DNA of 64,000 bases from contig JBBBDQ010000750.1 of the NCBI GenBank assembly GCA_037127315.1, positions 2,367,001 to 2,431,000 on the forward strand, read 5' to 3'. The DNA is from Ascarosepion bandense. Lineage: Eukaryota > Mollusca > Cephalopoda > Sepiida > Sepiidae. Below are positions 1 through 10,270 of this stretch, one piece after another. The first letter of the stretch is position 1, and each line of letters begins with the position of its first letter. A model generated the notes under the pieces. That model did not search any database. It was not told the origin of the DNA and saw only the letters and a program-made list of their open reading frames with translations. The position numbers and the translations under genes are program-made.

Positions 1-196
1 CTGTTATTCTTTTTTTTCTTTTCTTTTCTTTTTTTTTGTTGTTATTTGTTTGTTTGTTTTTTATTCAACTTTTATTCTTTAGAAAGTTTTCGCTAATATT
101 CAATCTTGGTTTTTTATTTATATTTTAATTGTCTTCGCAGAAAGCGTGAAGTGTTTCTAAAAACATTGCTTATTTATCAATATGCGCAAATTGTTA

Positions 197-443
197 AGTG
201 ACAGGGTATGAAAGAAAGAAAGAGGAAATCAAGAAAAAGAGAGAAAGAATATCGTTGAAAGAGAAGCAGATAGAAAAGAGAAATAAGGAGAAAAACAGGT
301 AAGAAGGAAATAAAGAAAGAGAAATGAAGAAAACTTGAGAAAAAGAAACGAAAACATAGTTATTGATACAAAATTAAAAAAGAAAATAAATAAACACAGT
401 AAGACAATGGAAGGGGGTTTTAAAAGTAGTAGTTCAAACATTT

Positions 444-489
<46 letters not shown>

Positions 490-880
490 GAAATGTAAAT
501 AAAGAAAATAGAGAAGAAAGAAAGAAAAGTGAAATGAAACAAAAAAGAAAGAAAGAAACGAGAACGAAAGAAAGAAAAGAGAAAAGAAGGAAAGGAAATA
601 TAATTAAAGAAAATAGAGAAGAAAGAAAGAAAGAAATGAGAACGAAAGAAAGAAAAATAAAGGAAAGAAATATAAACATAGAAAATAGAGAAGAAAGAAA
701 GAAAAGTGAAAAAGAAAAAAGAAAGAAAAAAGAAACGAAAGAAAAAACGAAAGAAAGAAAAGGGAAAAGAAGGAAAGAAAATATACACATAGAAAATAGA
801 GAAGAAAGAAAGAAAAGTGAAAAGAATCAAAAAATAAAAAAGAAAGAAAGAAAGAAAGAAAAGAGAAAGAATCTTAACGT
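197..880. repeat. (GAAA)n-derived purine-rich minisatellite
   Basis: Almost pure purine on the + strand. Above the GAAA base unit there is a longer period: the block GAAAATAGAGAAGAAAGAAA recurs at about 505, 610, 682 and 795, so this is a decayed higher-order minisatellite. Long open frames on both strands here encode only K/R/E- or F/S/L-rich polymers and are not genes. Confidence 0.9.
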
Positions 881-889
881 ATATTTGTC

Positions 890-1555
890 AATGTCAACTT
901 TAAAATAATTATATATTTACAACAGTGAGAAGTAACTAATTACTTCCCAAGCATTAAGCCTCTTTACAAACACAAAATCAACCATTCAGAAATTTTTTAT
1001 GGTTCCTTGAAAAGTGTATATTATTTCTGCTTACACTTATACTGTGTAAATGTATGTAAATTAGTCGCTATTGACCCTCCAGATGTAGGTTTCCAATAGC
1101 GAAAGAATATTACCTTTGAAAGCCGATATATCGTTATATAATATTTAAATAGAGCAAATAAATTTTAAAAAGGGTGACGAACGCATTCCGATTAGAGTTG
1201 AAACAAGACGAAATCAACCAAGCAAGTTAAGCGCGGTGTTATGCGGGGGACGGGCAAAATACTTTCGAAAAGAAAACTTGCTTCATCAGTCGTTCAAGAT
1301 ACAGAATTTTCATCTTCTACTTTCTTGACTTCCGCTTACTTATGAAGAGTAATTAAACCGGTTTTTTAATACGGAATATACGGCCACATAGACACCACGA
1401 TATGGCCACAGATTCACTATACTATGTGTTGTTGCTGTGGATTCTGTAGCAAGTAGAATTTTACAGGGTGGCGTTACCAGTCCCAAGTTAAACTGGTTTT
1501 GAATTTGAAGGGATCTTTCGCCTAGATTTGTTTCAAATTAAGTCTAGAGAGCCCA
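890..1555. other. AT-rich spacer, nothing recognised
   Basis: No coding potential or clear repeat end was found. The CpG-rich patch at 1180-1300 is denser than its surroundings but matched nothing I know. Confidence 0.4.
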
Positions 1556-1722
1556 GTCACTCCTGTTGTTAATCTATAGCTGGAGGGGAGGGGAGAATTT
1601 GGATTAATATTTTTCCCAGGGATATTTATGAGAAAAGGGACGTAACGGACTTGGCTGGAATTTGAACTCAGCACGTCTATTCCACTCGATAACCGCTACG
1701 CTATACGTACGCCCATTTAGAT
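1556..1722 (-). mobile_element. Old tRNA-derived SINE fragment
   Basis: Read on the minus strand, the head carries TAGCGTAGCGG, which fits the Pol III box A consensus, then AGTTCAAATTC in the box B position. The following body resembles the Arg-SINE body (a match to the stretch reading CCTTTCCCAAGGGTATTT on + elsewhere). It is more diverged than the other copies and lacks the tail. It could be a related SINE family with a different tRNA-like head. Confidence 0.55.
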
Positions 1723-2310
1723 GTACAACCTGCCCACTAACTGTACACAGAATCCTATGCAGTATTAACCTGATTAGATATCAATTTGTTCAGCTTATAT
1801 CAACACTGAATGCTCATCAACTGTAGACTTATTTAATTTTGTTCAAAACAGAAATTGTCTGTAAAGCATGAACGATGTATAATTGCTACGATCCTCTTAA
1901 ATGTATTCATCAATTGTTTATTCAGTTCGCCGGCATTTGGCTAGTGACTGGTCGGTTTAAACGCTCATCATCTTGGAACCGACACTCGACCGGCTATGAA
2001 AAGTGCGTTCCCCTCAAAATGTGTTTAACGAAAAGGATGTTCGCTAAAACCTAACAGATCGTTTCGAGAGACTCGGTGGCAAATTTTCGCACCTTGCCAG
2101 AAAATTTAATGCAGACACTATACTCAAATTTATCAGCCACTGTAAAGATCGCTGAGCCGTTTCAACACAAACGTTAGGAAACTTCACGGAACAATTGAAG
2201 AACAAACAGCATGAAGCTTATTGGCGGTAAGATGAGCATTAAGTGCGTACACAGTTCTGTTGAAGTGTATAATCACAGCACGAATGATTCCGGAACATTC
2301 CAACATTACC
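1723..2310. other. Intergenic, no feature recognised
   Basis: Mixed-composition sequence with several short CpG-containing stretches at 1930-2200 that may be an old repeat. No open frame with recognisable protein similarity was seen. Confidence 0.3.
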
Positions 2311-2311
2311 T

Positions 2312-2358
<47 letters not shown>

Positions 2359-2410
2359 GCCTTTTAGCAACTTTCTCGTTTCATGCCTATTTACCATATC
2401 TATATATCTA

Positions 2411-2460
<50 letters not shown>
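2311..2460. repeat. (TCTA)n and (TA)n microsatellites
   Basis: A TCTA tract at 2311-2358 is followed by (TA)n at 2412-2460. The reading frame across it is only the repeat translated. Confidence 0.97.
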
Positions 2461-2464
<4 letters not shown>

Positions 2465-2799
2465 ATATGTGTGTGCGTGTGTGAATAAAGACAAAAGGAA
2501 AACTTTACTGTCGCGTTTTGTTCCTTTAATGGACTTTATTAAGACAAATGTAAGGATTTTCTTTGGCAATAGGTGCGTATAATAAACAGAAATAAAAAAT
2601 ATCGTTAGATTTTTAAAAATGTTAAATTTAAGAACGCTTATAAATATTCTACAGTTTAACTGCGAAAGACAAGGTAGGTGGAGCCGCGAAGTGACGTCAT
2701 TTCATGTCAAATAAACAAAACTGAGTAAACGTTGTTATTCTTGTTGTTGAAATTTTTTTTAAGGAATTATTATTACGAAATAAAGTCCTTATATTTTAT

Positions 2800-2834
2800 T
2801 TGATAAAATCCATGACAGAACGAAATGCGTTGGT
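2800..2834 (+). other. PLE-end motif resembling a decayed hammerhead
   Basis: TTGATAA is followed by a short stem and CGAAATGCG. The same arrangement occurs downstream of the PLE at 16.1-17.9 kb (18072-18104) and at 57112-57146. Compared with an active hammerhead core (CUGANGA plus GAAA), two core bases differ, so cleavage is not expected. It marks an old PLE-type terminus. Confidence 0.5.
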
Positions 2835-2922
2835 AAAGAAAACATTTGCCTTTATTCATATTGTCTTTTTACAGATACTTTTATTTATATCAGAACATTT
2901 AAACACAAGCACAAAGAGAGAG

Positions 2923-2923
<1 letters not shown>

Positions 2924-2966
<43 letters not shown>
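2924..2966. repeat. (GA)n microsatellite
   Basis: Uninterrupted GA tract. The adjacent 2967-3479 is AT-rich with no recognisable feature. Confidence 0.97.
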
Positions 2967-2969
<3 letters not shown>

Positions 2970-3478
2970 AACTTGATACCACAGGGTATAAATATCGATT
3001 TGAAAAGGCATGAAGGCATTTTCTATTTTCTCCCCCTGAAGGAATCCTTTCATGTTAACACTTCGTCAGAAGTAAACTGTTGGCAAAATTAGACAACACA
3101 AGAAGACATTTTCACAGAAAAATGGTAACTAAGGAGGGGAAGCGTCAGAACACGATTAAAACAGTCTTTTTTTAGCAAAACAATTCACGAATAAAAGATT
3201 AATAAATGTTCCAAGAGAGCATAAAAAAGAAAAATATTATTCAGAACCCTCCGAATAAGACAAGAGATCGAATAAAGCGCTCTTTTTGTTTGCACAGACC
3301 CGGTTGGTGTAACTTAATATAAACTGCTTTTTTTTTTTCAACATTTAATTTAACATATGACCTGAAAAAGAACAGTATTGTTCTGAAACTTAAAAATTTT
3401 TGTGTAGTGATGTAATGCTTTTATAAACCATTGTAATAACAATGGGTTTTAATCTACGTGTTCTTTCACTTTCTTATA

Positions 3479-3515
<37 letters not shown>

Positions 3516-3570
3516 CGCCGACTGACGCCAATTCGGTCGGGTTTCAATCCTGGGTATAAAGCAATCGGCT

Positions 3571-3625
3571 GTTTAACCGTACTGATGAGCTGTGATACAG
3601 CGAAACAGATCTGTCTGCGGATGAA
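3571..3625 (+). ncRNA. Type I hammerhead ribozyme (core intact)
   Basis: CTGATGA at 3582-3588, stem II GCTGT/ACAGC with loop GAT at 3589-3601, and GAAA at 3602-3605. A minimal stem III comes from the palindrome ACAGATCTGT (3605-3614), then the cleavage triplet GTC ending at 3615. Stem I pairs CCGTA (3577-3581) with TGCGG (3616-3620), with one G-U pair. All invariant core bases expected for a hammerhead are present. The short stem III suggests activity is best as a dimer, as described for PLE and retrozyme hammerheads. Confidence 0.85.
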
Positions 3626-3805
3626 TATTTACGCTCTCACACCCTGATTGAGCACTCTGGAAGAATGGTAGACTTTGAAAAGCAGTAGCTACTCTAGCAT
3701 ATACGCATCGCTCATTCAGCAATGAATTAGGACACTCTCAGCTATTGGGCGTGTATAATGATAATATACACGCTAAAAAATCTGCCTCCTTCTACCGAGC
3801 GCCCA

Positions 3806-3857
3806 TAGCTCAAAGGTAGAATCGCCGACGGACGCCGATTCGGTCGGGTTTCAATCC
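3806..3857 (+). promoter_or_regulatory. Internal Pol III promoter boxes A and B
   Basis: TAGCTCAAAGG (3806-3816) matches the box A consensus TRGYNNARNGG at every position. GGTTTCAATCC (3847-3857) resembles box B with two differences. Spacing is as in a tRNA. The same pair occurs in the copies at 18.4 and 49.1 kb, implying Pol III transcription of the source element. Confidence 0.65.
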
Positions 3858-3877
3858 TGGGTAAAAAGCAATCAGCT

Positions 3878-3932
3878 GTCTAACCGTACTGATGAGCTGT
3901 GATACAACGAAACAGATCTGCCTGCGGATGAC
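3878..3932 (+). ncRNA. Hammerhead ribozyme copy, probably inactive
   Basis: The core CTGATGA (3889-3895) and GAAA (3909-3912) are intact, but stem II has a G-to-A mismatch (ACAAC) and the cleavage triplet is GCC instead of GTC, so U16.1 is lost. Stem I has the extra GTC (3878-3880) / GAC (3930-3932) pairing beyond the internal loop, which the upstream copy at 3571 lacks. Confidence 0.75.
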
Positions 3933-3948
3933 TAGATATATATACGAC

Positions 3949-4010
3949 AATTTTTCCATCGCATCTTGTATATATAAAGATGGCAATTTATTCATCACAC
4001 TCTGTATATA
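3949..4010. repeat. Relic terminal repeats of a Tc1-type transposon
   Basis: Two decayed copies of the terminal sequence (consensus-like CAGGGTGCGATGGATAAATT, antisense here) lie side by side before the transposase relic at 4010-4700. The same terminus ends the copy at 44713 and begins the copy at 62406. Confidence 0.55.
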
Positions 4011-4700
4011 AATTGTCGTCTAAATGACGCAGAAATAAAAATGACACTGACATCTCATTTTAACAGATATATTTACCAAAATATCACAAAATATCTTGAA
4101 GTACGAGAGTAAATTAATTTTTTTAAAATCTCCATTGGATTCAACCACAGCCTTCAGACGTGTCCGAAATCTCCCGCATCTCTTCTGGACAGTCTCCTTG
4201 TTTAAATTGGTAAATGCAGCCATAATCGTTGCCTTCAGTTAATCTTTGATGCTACAAGAAGTTTTTTTGCCCTCTTGCTCAACAGCGCCCCACCCATGAT
4301 AATAATGGTGGTTGCCGTGAATGGTGGGGAGTTAAGTGACCAGATGTAAGGGGTGATGTGGTCGCAAATATTGTTTGACAGCCATGACTGGGTTTTTCTG
4401 CTTGTGTGCCTTGGTGCAAAGTCCTGTTGCCAGAAATAGTGTCATTCAGCAGCCACCCTCTTGACCCAGGACAGCACTACCTACTCAAGGCACTTGATGT
4501 AGGCCTCTATGATGAGTCTGAGACCCTCACCAAAACATTCGGGAGTCCTTTTCTTATCAGAACGATCAGAGTGAGTTTTCCGAGCTGTCGCACATTCGTA
4601 ATCATCATTAGACTCATTCCAATTCTTCCCGAATCCTCTGTGCTGTCCTCAGATTGACACTCAAACACTGAAATATTTGTATTAGAGCTTCCAGCATCTA
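4010..4700 (-). pseudogene. Tc1/mariner-superfamily transposase relic
   Basis: Minus-strand frames carry, out of order of frame, segments matching those of the copies at 43.9 and 62.4 kb: an NLRT.QRI.EELE-type segment, a segment near VLGQEGG..MTLFLATG, then PHHPLHL and a C-terminus with MAAFTNLNKETV and a GRFRTRLKAVVESNGDF motif typical of the end of these transposases. Several frameshifts and stops break it, so it is dead. The + strand open frame at 4406-4657 is its shadow. Confidence 0.75.
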
Positions 4701-5332
4701 GAAAAATTAGGGTTTTCTTCAAAAATTTTAATGCAATATTCACTTGCAAAAAAAAATTATTATTACAATCCAAAATATGTAACGGCTTTAAATAACCCAC
4801 AATGGGTTGATAAGCCGTAAAAAACATATCATTCAATCAACTACATATGATAGTTAACAGTTACGCTTATAAAGATCAGTGAAAAAAATAAAAAAATTAT
4901 GAGATAGAAACGGGATTAGAAAAAGAAAAAAATAGTTTATAGAAATATTGACTGGGAATTAAGAAGAAAAAATGATTTCCATTTTTCAGAATAAACTCAA
5001 GAGTGAACAGATACAAAAACGCCATTTTTGTCACTATAAAAATGATTTGTAAGAAACTAAATAATTACTCATGTATTTATTTTCAATGGAATTAAACAAA
5101 AACAAGCTTAAACAATGAAAGGAAGGCATTTTGCTCTGCAATCCGTTTTATGGCACGGTGAGAACAATTTTTGGAAGAAAGACAAAAAGAATCGAAGATA
5201 GGTTGGGAGGAGAAAGAAAGGAAAACGAGAGGAACAATGAATAGGGGGATACTGAAAATAGGACGTAAATACAAAAGTGAGAGGATTTTCTTAAATTCAC
5301 CCTTTTTTCTCCAAAGTGACACTTATATTGTA
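4701..5332. other. AT-rich spacer, nothing recognised
   Basis: A-rich tracts dominate. No feature supported. Confidence 0.4.
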
Positions 5333-5694
5333 CTAGCAGGATAGCCCGGCGTTGCTCGGGTGTAATGAAAGCTTTAAAACTAATCCATGGTCCTGGAGCT
5401 CAGACTCTTTGGACGTTGGCACGAAAGACTAAAAAGCAATAGTTGTTTCAAGTTAAAGCGTAACCGTAGACTGAAAGAAAAATGAATGGATGTAAGTCAA
5501 ATTTTGATTTCCTGGTATCGATATCAAATAAGTTTTTTTTCGTCGTAAACTGAATTTTGAAGGCTAAATAAGTCCTCTGAGTAAATGGTATCATGGCTGA
5601 GACTAAGAACTACAATTATACCTACTTAGAGCCAAATCCGAAGGAAAAACTGAAATAAAAGGGCTGAAAAAAATACAGACATACAGGCAGATAA

Positions 5695-5771
<77 letters not shown>

Positions 5772-6049
5772 TCTTGCCTTTTATATATATATATATATAT
5801 TATCGATTTTCTGCACTATTGTAATAACTACAACCTTGAAACTTCTGAATATCGTTTCTTATGTCTTTGTCTGTGAGTGTATCAAATTTGATTAAAATCG
5901 GACCACTCCTTCTATAACCCGATTTTCTCGATTATCGATTTTCGAAACAAAACCTAGCTAATAACACTAGCAGACGCTTATAGTACAACTGTGTAAATTT
6001 TGAAGAAAATCGGTTCAGCCGTTTTGGAGTCTATAGGTAACGGACACAC

Positions 6050-6080
<31 letters not shown>

Positions 6081-6104
6081 GTTCCGTTCATAAATAAGTT
6101 TAGA
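5333..6104 (-). mobile_element. Helitron-like non-autonomous element, copy 1
   Basis: On the minus strand the element starts TCTAAACTTATTTATGAACG and ends CTAG, preceded by A and followed by T, which is the Helitron rule (5' TC, 3' CTRR, insertion between A and T). A hairpin with CCCG/CGGG arms around the GAGCAACGCC loop sits about 10 bases before the 3' end. Two other copies (34772-35334, 58192-58701) share both ends. This one is longest (772 bp) with an internal (CA)n at 5698-5767 and extra unique sequence. No helicase is encoded. Confidence 0.75.
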
Positions 6105-6182
6105 TTTAGACTCGTTTGTCAGTGTTGGGCAAAACCGATGCCGAATGGGTTTTATTTAGATTCTGGGTAAAAAATGACTAGT

Positions 6183-6440
6183 ATTTGTCTATATTTCTGA
6201 GATGAGGTAGTATTTACAGTATTTACATTATTCCGACTATTGTTACCATTTGTACAACGTTTCGGCCTTCTTCAGGTGCTAGGAATTTCGAACAGAACCC
6301 TTTATTACGATAACTGGGGTATATCATAGAGCCTCTTTTTGGTAGCCATGAGTTATCTCCCTCTAACCCTGTAAGTTACTTGTTCCCCATTGCTGTAACA
6401 TGGTATTGAACTCACAACTCTTTGGGTCCTTAAGGACAAG
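6183..6440 (-). repeat. PLE-end repeat P, copy 1
   Basis: Related to 37485-38000 and 52110-52465. Shared landmarks are a GAGATGAGGTA stretch, the motif CACCTGAAGAAGGCCGAAAC (6259-6278, minus) and a terminal GAGTTGTGAGTTCAATACC-like segment. The first motif has the CUGAAGA and GAAA of a hammerhead core but almost no stem II. Confidence 0.55.
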
Positions 6441-6539
6441 AACAACTGAATTTTGGGAACTTATAAACCTAATGTTCAGTAGCCCTTTTTACCAGAGCTC
6501 ATATTGCAATTTTTTTGACACTAATGATTTTCTCTGGCA

Positions 6540-6541
6540 CT

Positions 6542-6573
<32 letters not shown>
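6540..6573. repeat. (GATA)n microsatellite
   Basis: Uninterrupted GATA units directly upstream of the PLE at 6.9 kb. Confidence 0.95.
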
Positions 6574-6599
6574 TGAAAGTGTTAGGCATGTTAAAAACG

Positions 6600-6631
6600 A
6601 AGCAACCGGTTTCGCTCCCGCTCTTCAGGTC
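6600..6631 (-). other. Hammerhead-like PLE-end motif
   Basis: Minus strand reads CTGAAGA, a short GC..GC stem II, GAAAC and the palindrome ACCGGT followed by T, matching the minimal stem III layout of PLE hammerheads. Stem I pairing is weak, so activity is doubtful. It lies 280 bp upstream of PLE 1 in opposite orientation. Confidence 0.4.
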
Positions 6632-6879
6632 TCATCGGGAGATTAACTTTAATTAAAATAAGTTATGGAATGAATGAAGGGATAAAGGTGCTGGGGTTGT
6701 TCTTATGGATCGTTTCGAGTACGTAGCTAAGATGTTGTCTATTTTGGAAGATACATCTAAATTTGTAAGTTCGGCTCTGTTGAAGCCACTACCTCAAATG
6801 AAACAAAATTTCAAAAGCAACTCTTGTGGTGGGTAAAAAGCAGGATTCTTTTCCGGGAAATTTCGGATTAAATTCGTCC

Positions 6880-8665
6880 ATCCGGATCAATTCGACCCCG
6901 TCTATATGGGTTATTAAAAATACATAAGGATTGGGTACCATTAAGACCAATCCTTTCATTGATAGGATCAGCCCAACACAAGGTTTCCAAATGGCTTTCT
7001 GTAGTGCTAGAACCTGTGTTGCAACATTTAAGTACATTTTGTATAAGGGATTCATTTTCCTTTGTTGATTGTACCCGAAATTATTCTTCTTCAGGTAAGT
7101 TTATGTGTTCCTTTTATGTGTGCTCTTTATTTACTTGTGTCCCTTTGTTGGAGACAATCAGTATTTGCTGTGATTTACTTTATCGCAGTTCCTTGTCTCC
7201 CCTTAGTCTTCCTGAATCGGTATTTGTCGATTTGATGAAATTTGCCACAACGTATGTTGAATTTAGTTTTGATAATATCATGTATCAACAGATTGACGGG
7301 ATTGCTATGGGCTCTCCTTTGGGTTCAACACTGGCTAATATTTTTGTGAGCTTTCATGAAAAGAGAATACGTTGTAGTACACTTCGTCCTCAACTATATT
7401 GTCGATACGTTGACGATACTTTCTGCTTATTCAATAACGAAGTTGAGACTAATCAGTTTCTCTCTTTCCTTAATTGTCTTCATCCAGCTCTGAGGTTTAG
7501 AATTGAGAAAGAGTCTAATTCTCAACTGGCTTTTTTGGATGTCCTAGTACATCGGACACCAACAACGTTTCTCACCTCACTTTATGGGAAACCTACATTT
7601 GTGGGGTTATATACGCGTTGTATATAATCTTTTGCCTGAGGAAGCGTAAGATAAACCTATTTAAAACCCTAATTCATGGGGCGTTAATGATCTGTTTGGA
7701 GGTTTTACTGGACGATAAAATTAATTTTGTAGCAGAGACCTTATGCGGTGTGGGGAAAGTAATCCCCCCTCCCCCCCCCCAATGTTGTTCATTCCGTTAT
7801 ACGTAACAAGATCACTGAGTTCAGAAAGTTCAAACCGGTTATAGTTAAAAAATGCCCTGTTTATCTGACACTTCCTTGGATTGGAGCTGAATATGAAAGA
7901 TGAACTAAACAGATATCATTTAGTGTCCGTGCTTGTTATTTCTCGGCTAAGGTTCGAGTGGTGTTTCAAACTCAACCTATTTTCTGTTCTAGTTGCAAGG
8001 ACGTTCTCCCCTTTTATCAAGTAAATTCTGTTATTTATCAATATAATTATGGTTTTGGTGCCAACTACAAAGGGAGAACCACTCAGCGTCTGGATATGAG
8101 GATTAAACAGCACCTTCCAAATAAGATCACGAATCATACCTTGACTTATAATAAACTTGCCCCGAATACCTATGGTTTCTCTATATACGAGCACCTTATA
8201 AATAATAGAAAGTGTGCTGCTAAGTTTATTGTTGTCAGTCAGTTAAATGCCATACGGAATACACGCTTTGGGCGATCATGTCTCGAAAGAAACATAACTG
8301 ACTGGGCAGAAGATTATCCTGCAGTAGGTTGCCATTTCTTTCTGCGGTAGACTGGTTGCCGACCACAGCTATAGAACCCAATCTGTCCTATTATTTAACC
8401 CACAACGGGAGGGAAGAGACGGATTAATACCTTTCCCAAGAGTATTTGTGCGTAAGTGAATGCAAGGATTCCAACTGGAATTCGAACTCGGTTCCTCGAT
8501 TTGTCGCTCGGAGTCGATATCCACTGCACCACAACGCACATCCGTTTAGTGTTGACTGGTTCACAGTTGTGTCAGGTAACACTCTTTATTTCATTTAAGA
8601 GTGCTACAGTCTTTGTATATCAGGTCCCGCAAACTTTCTCTCTGTAAACGGCGTGAATGTTTGCT
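6880..8665 (+). pseudogene. Penelope-like element 1: RT plus GIY-YIG, interrupted
   Basis: Upstream RT motif LIGSAQHKVSKWL near 6958-6997, then the RT palm with GIAMGSPLGS (about 7299-7328) and the catalytic YVDD at 7406-7417, then QLAFLDVLVHR. Frameshifts follow around 7620-7900. A GIY-YIG-type segment, ANYKGRTTQRLDMRIKQHLP, lies at about 8060-8119. An Arg-SINE then breaks the domain at 8235. After the SINE, FSVLTGSQ-like sequence and decayed C-terminal sequence continue to about 8665. RT followed by GIY-YIG is the standard PLE order. The C-rich slip tract at 7766-7781 may be one of the frameshift sites. Non-functional. Confidence 0.85.
8235..8543 (-). mobile_element. Arg-SINE inserted in PLE 1
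   Basis: Full SINE: on the minus strand the tRNA-like head (box A TGGTGCAGTGG, box B near AGTTCGAATTC) is at the right and the tail ending AACTGACTGAC at the left. Flanked by 11-bp target duplications GTTTATTGTTG (8224-8234) and GTTTAGTGTTG (8544-8554) with one mismatch. Confidence 0.9.
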
Positions 8666-8984
8666 GAGACTTGCTATCATTAGCCTATAGTACTTCTTTC
8701 TCTTTCACATTAAATTTGTTTATTCCTCTCTCATCCCTTCTCTTCATTCGAAGTGGCGTTACCTTGTGAACATGCAGCAGGCATTTTCCCAGGTTTCGTA
8801 GCACACCAATGAAATTGAGAATTAAAATATGACATAGAATAATCACTGGCTGGTCGGTGGATAGCTTGGGTAATGTCCATGTTGTGTGTTTACATAGAAA
8901 AAATGAAGAAGAAATAACATCTATTGGTGATAGTCAGTTCTTGGTGAGAGAAGAACTTGTCTGTCGCATGGTTCCGATACCACC
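8666..8984. other. Spacer, possible PLE 3' flank
   Basis: No protein similarity seen. It may contain the untranslated end of PLE 1. Confidence 0.3.
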
Positions 8985-9575
8985 CTTTTGTATTGCCAGC
9001 TACATCTGGAACATGTTCTAACAGATGACGGCAAGGGTGACACTGAGATCCGAAGGCGTATTGGGATTGGCAATGATGCATTCCAAAAGCTGAGTAGAGT
9101 ATTGAGAAAAAAAAACTTTGTTGGAAACAAAGAAGAAAGTACTGGATTGCTATGTGATCCTGCCATTCAATATGACAGCGAATGCTAGAGCATCTCATCA
9201 AAGATGAAAGAAAAACTTCAACCAAAATGTCGTTCCACAGAAGGATGCTGAGGATACCATGAACTTAATATGTTAGCAACGACGGATGAAGAGGATGGAA
9301 ACGAAAAGGAAACTTATATTTAACATCAGGAAAAAGACAGCTGAAGTTTCTGGAATATGTAATGAGGAAAGTGGGCTTGGAAAATCTGATACTCACAGTA
9401 TAGATAGAGGGAACCAGACAGAGGAAAGCAATACGTGATATATTTGATGGACTTGAGCAAATAGATCACAAAGCAGGGTTTTGAAGGAGTTACAAGAGAA
9501 AGAGTGTTGAGCTACAAGGGATAGGGTGATGTGGAAGGTCATGATCACCGGCCCATAGAAGAGGAAGATGAGTGA
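8985..9575 (+). pseudogene. LINE-A 3' fragment (RT C-terminus)
   Basis: Reads LEHVLTDDGKGDTEIRRRIG, then NFVGNKEESTGLLCDPAIQYDSEC, in line with the FKYLG..LTDDGKCDTE region of other LINE-A copies at 30.1 and 33.9 kb. Further on, the KRKLI and MRK segments can be followed only by changing frame. Ends in a GAAGAGGAAGATGAG tail. Heavily mutated. Confidence 0.75.
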
Positions 9576-9631
9576 ATTGTTGCTAACGAGAAGAGCTGAT
9601 CTATGAGACTGAAGTTGACTAGAGTCTCACC

Positions 9632-9674
9632 TACCTACCTACCTACCTACCTACCTACCTACCTACCTACCTAC
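9632..9674. repeat. (ACCT)n microsatellite
   Basis: Uninterrupted ACCT/CTAC units between two LINE-A fragments. Confidence 0.95.
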
Positions 9675-9784
9675 CATCCAGGCAAGCAGATAAAGCCTTG
9701 AATCAAACATCTAAATATATGGAGAAAACTGTTCACATTGTTATTTCTTGATGTGGTGTTTGTCTTTCATCTTGTTAATTTGAC

Positions 9785-10270
9785 AATTTCACTAGAAACA
9801 AAGAGGAGAGTACTGGCTTGCTATGTGATGTCGGCTCTTCAATATGGCAGTGAATATTGGACAATATCTTCGAAGATTAATGAAAAACTTGAAGCAGCTG
9901 AAATGTGGTTCTACAGAAGGATGCTGTTGATATCATGGACCGAGAATGTGAGCAATGACTAGGTTTTGGAAAGAATGGAGACGAAAAGGAAATTAATACT
10001 GAGCATTAGGAAAAGACAACTAAAGTTCCTGGGACATGAAATGAGGAAGGAGGGATCGGAGAACCTGTTACTAACAGGCCAGATAGAAGGAAAAAAGAGA
10101 CAGGGGAAAGCAACTGATAACATATTTGAAGGACCTGATCAGGTGGATGACTGAACGAGGATTGCATGGTGTAACAGAAGAAAGCGTGCTAAGAGCCACC
10201 AGGGTTTAGGGAGATGTGGAAAGCCATGATCACCTACGTCCTGAAAGGACATGGCACATAAAAGAAGAAT
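9785..10270 (+). pseudogene. LINE-A 3' fragment
   Basis: Opens with ISLETKRRVLACYVMSALQY, then EMWFYRRMLLISWTENVSND, a TAG stop, and KRKLILSIRKRQLKFLGHEM. The final part (K.GLGRCGKP..) needs a frame change. Ends ACATAAAAGAAGAA, the usual 3' end. 5'-truncated, as most LINE copies are. Confidence 0.9.

Larger units (their letters stand above)
3480..3935 (+). mobile_element. Dimeric tRNA-headed hammerhead SINE/retrozyme-like element
   Basis: A (TA)n tract (3480-3512) is followed by a 5'-truncated tRNA-like segment and an HHR (3571-3625), then a complete unit with body, tRNA-like head (3801-3862) and a second HHR (3878-3932), then TA-rich sequence. The two predicted cleavage points lie about 307 bases apart, so the locus is one and a half units head to tail. 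The body (about 3720-3790) recurs on the minus strand at 18490-18560 and in decayed form at 58870-58920, so the unit is a real repeat family. Tandem HHR-flanked units are the known layout of animal retrozymes; a tRNA-like Pol III promoter next to an HHR is known from the schistosome Sm-alpha SINE-like element. Confidence 0.75.

Noticed and set aside
229..908. Long open frames on both strands at the left edge
   Set aside because: They are translations of a (GAAA)n tract, rich only in K/R/E or F/S/L.
3801..3862. tRNA gene at 3.8 kb
   Set aside because: It is followed at fixed distance by a hammerhead in every copy, so it is the promoter part of a repeat.
6789..7055. Minus-strand 88-codon frame
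   Set aside because: Antisense to the PLE 1 RT region, which has matching PLE motifs on +.
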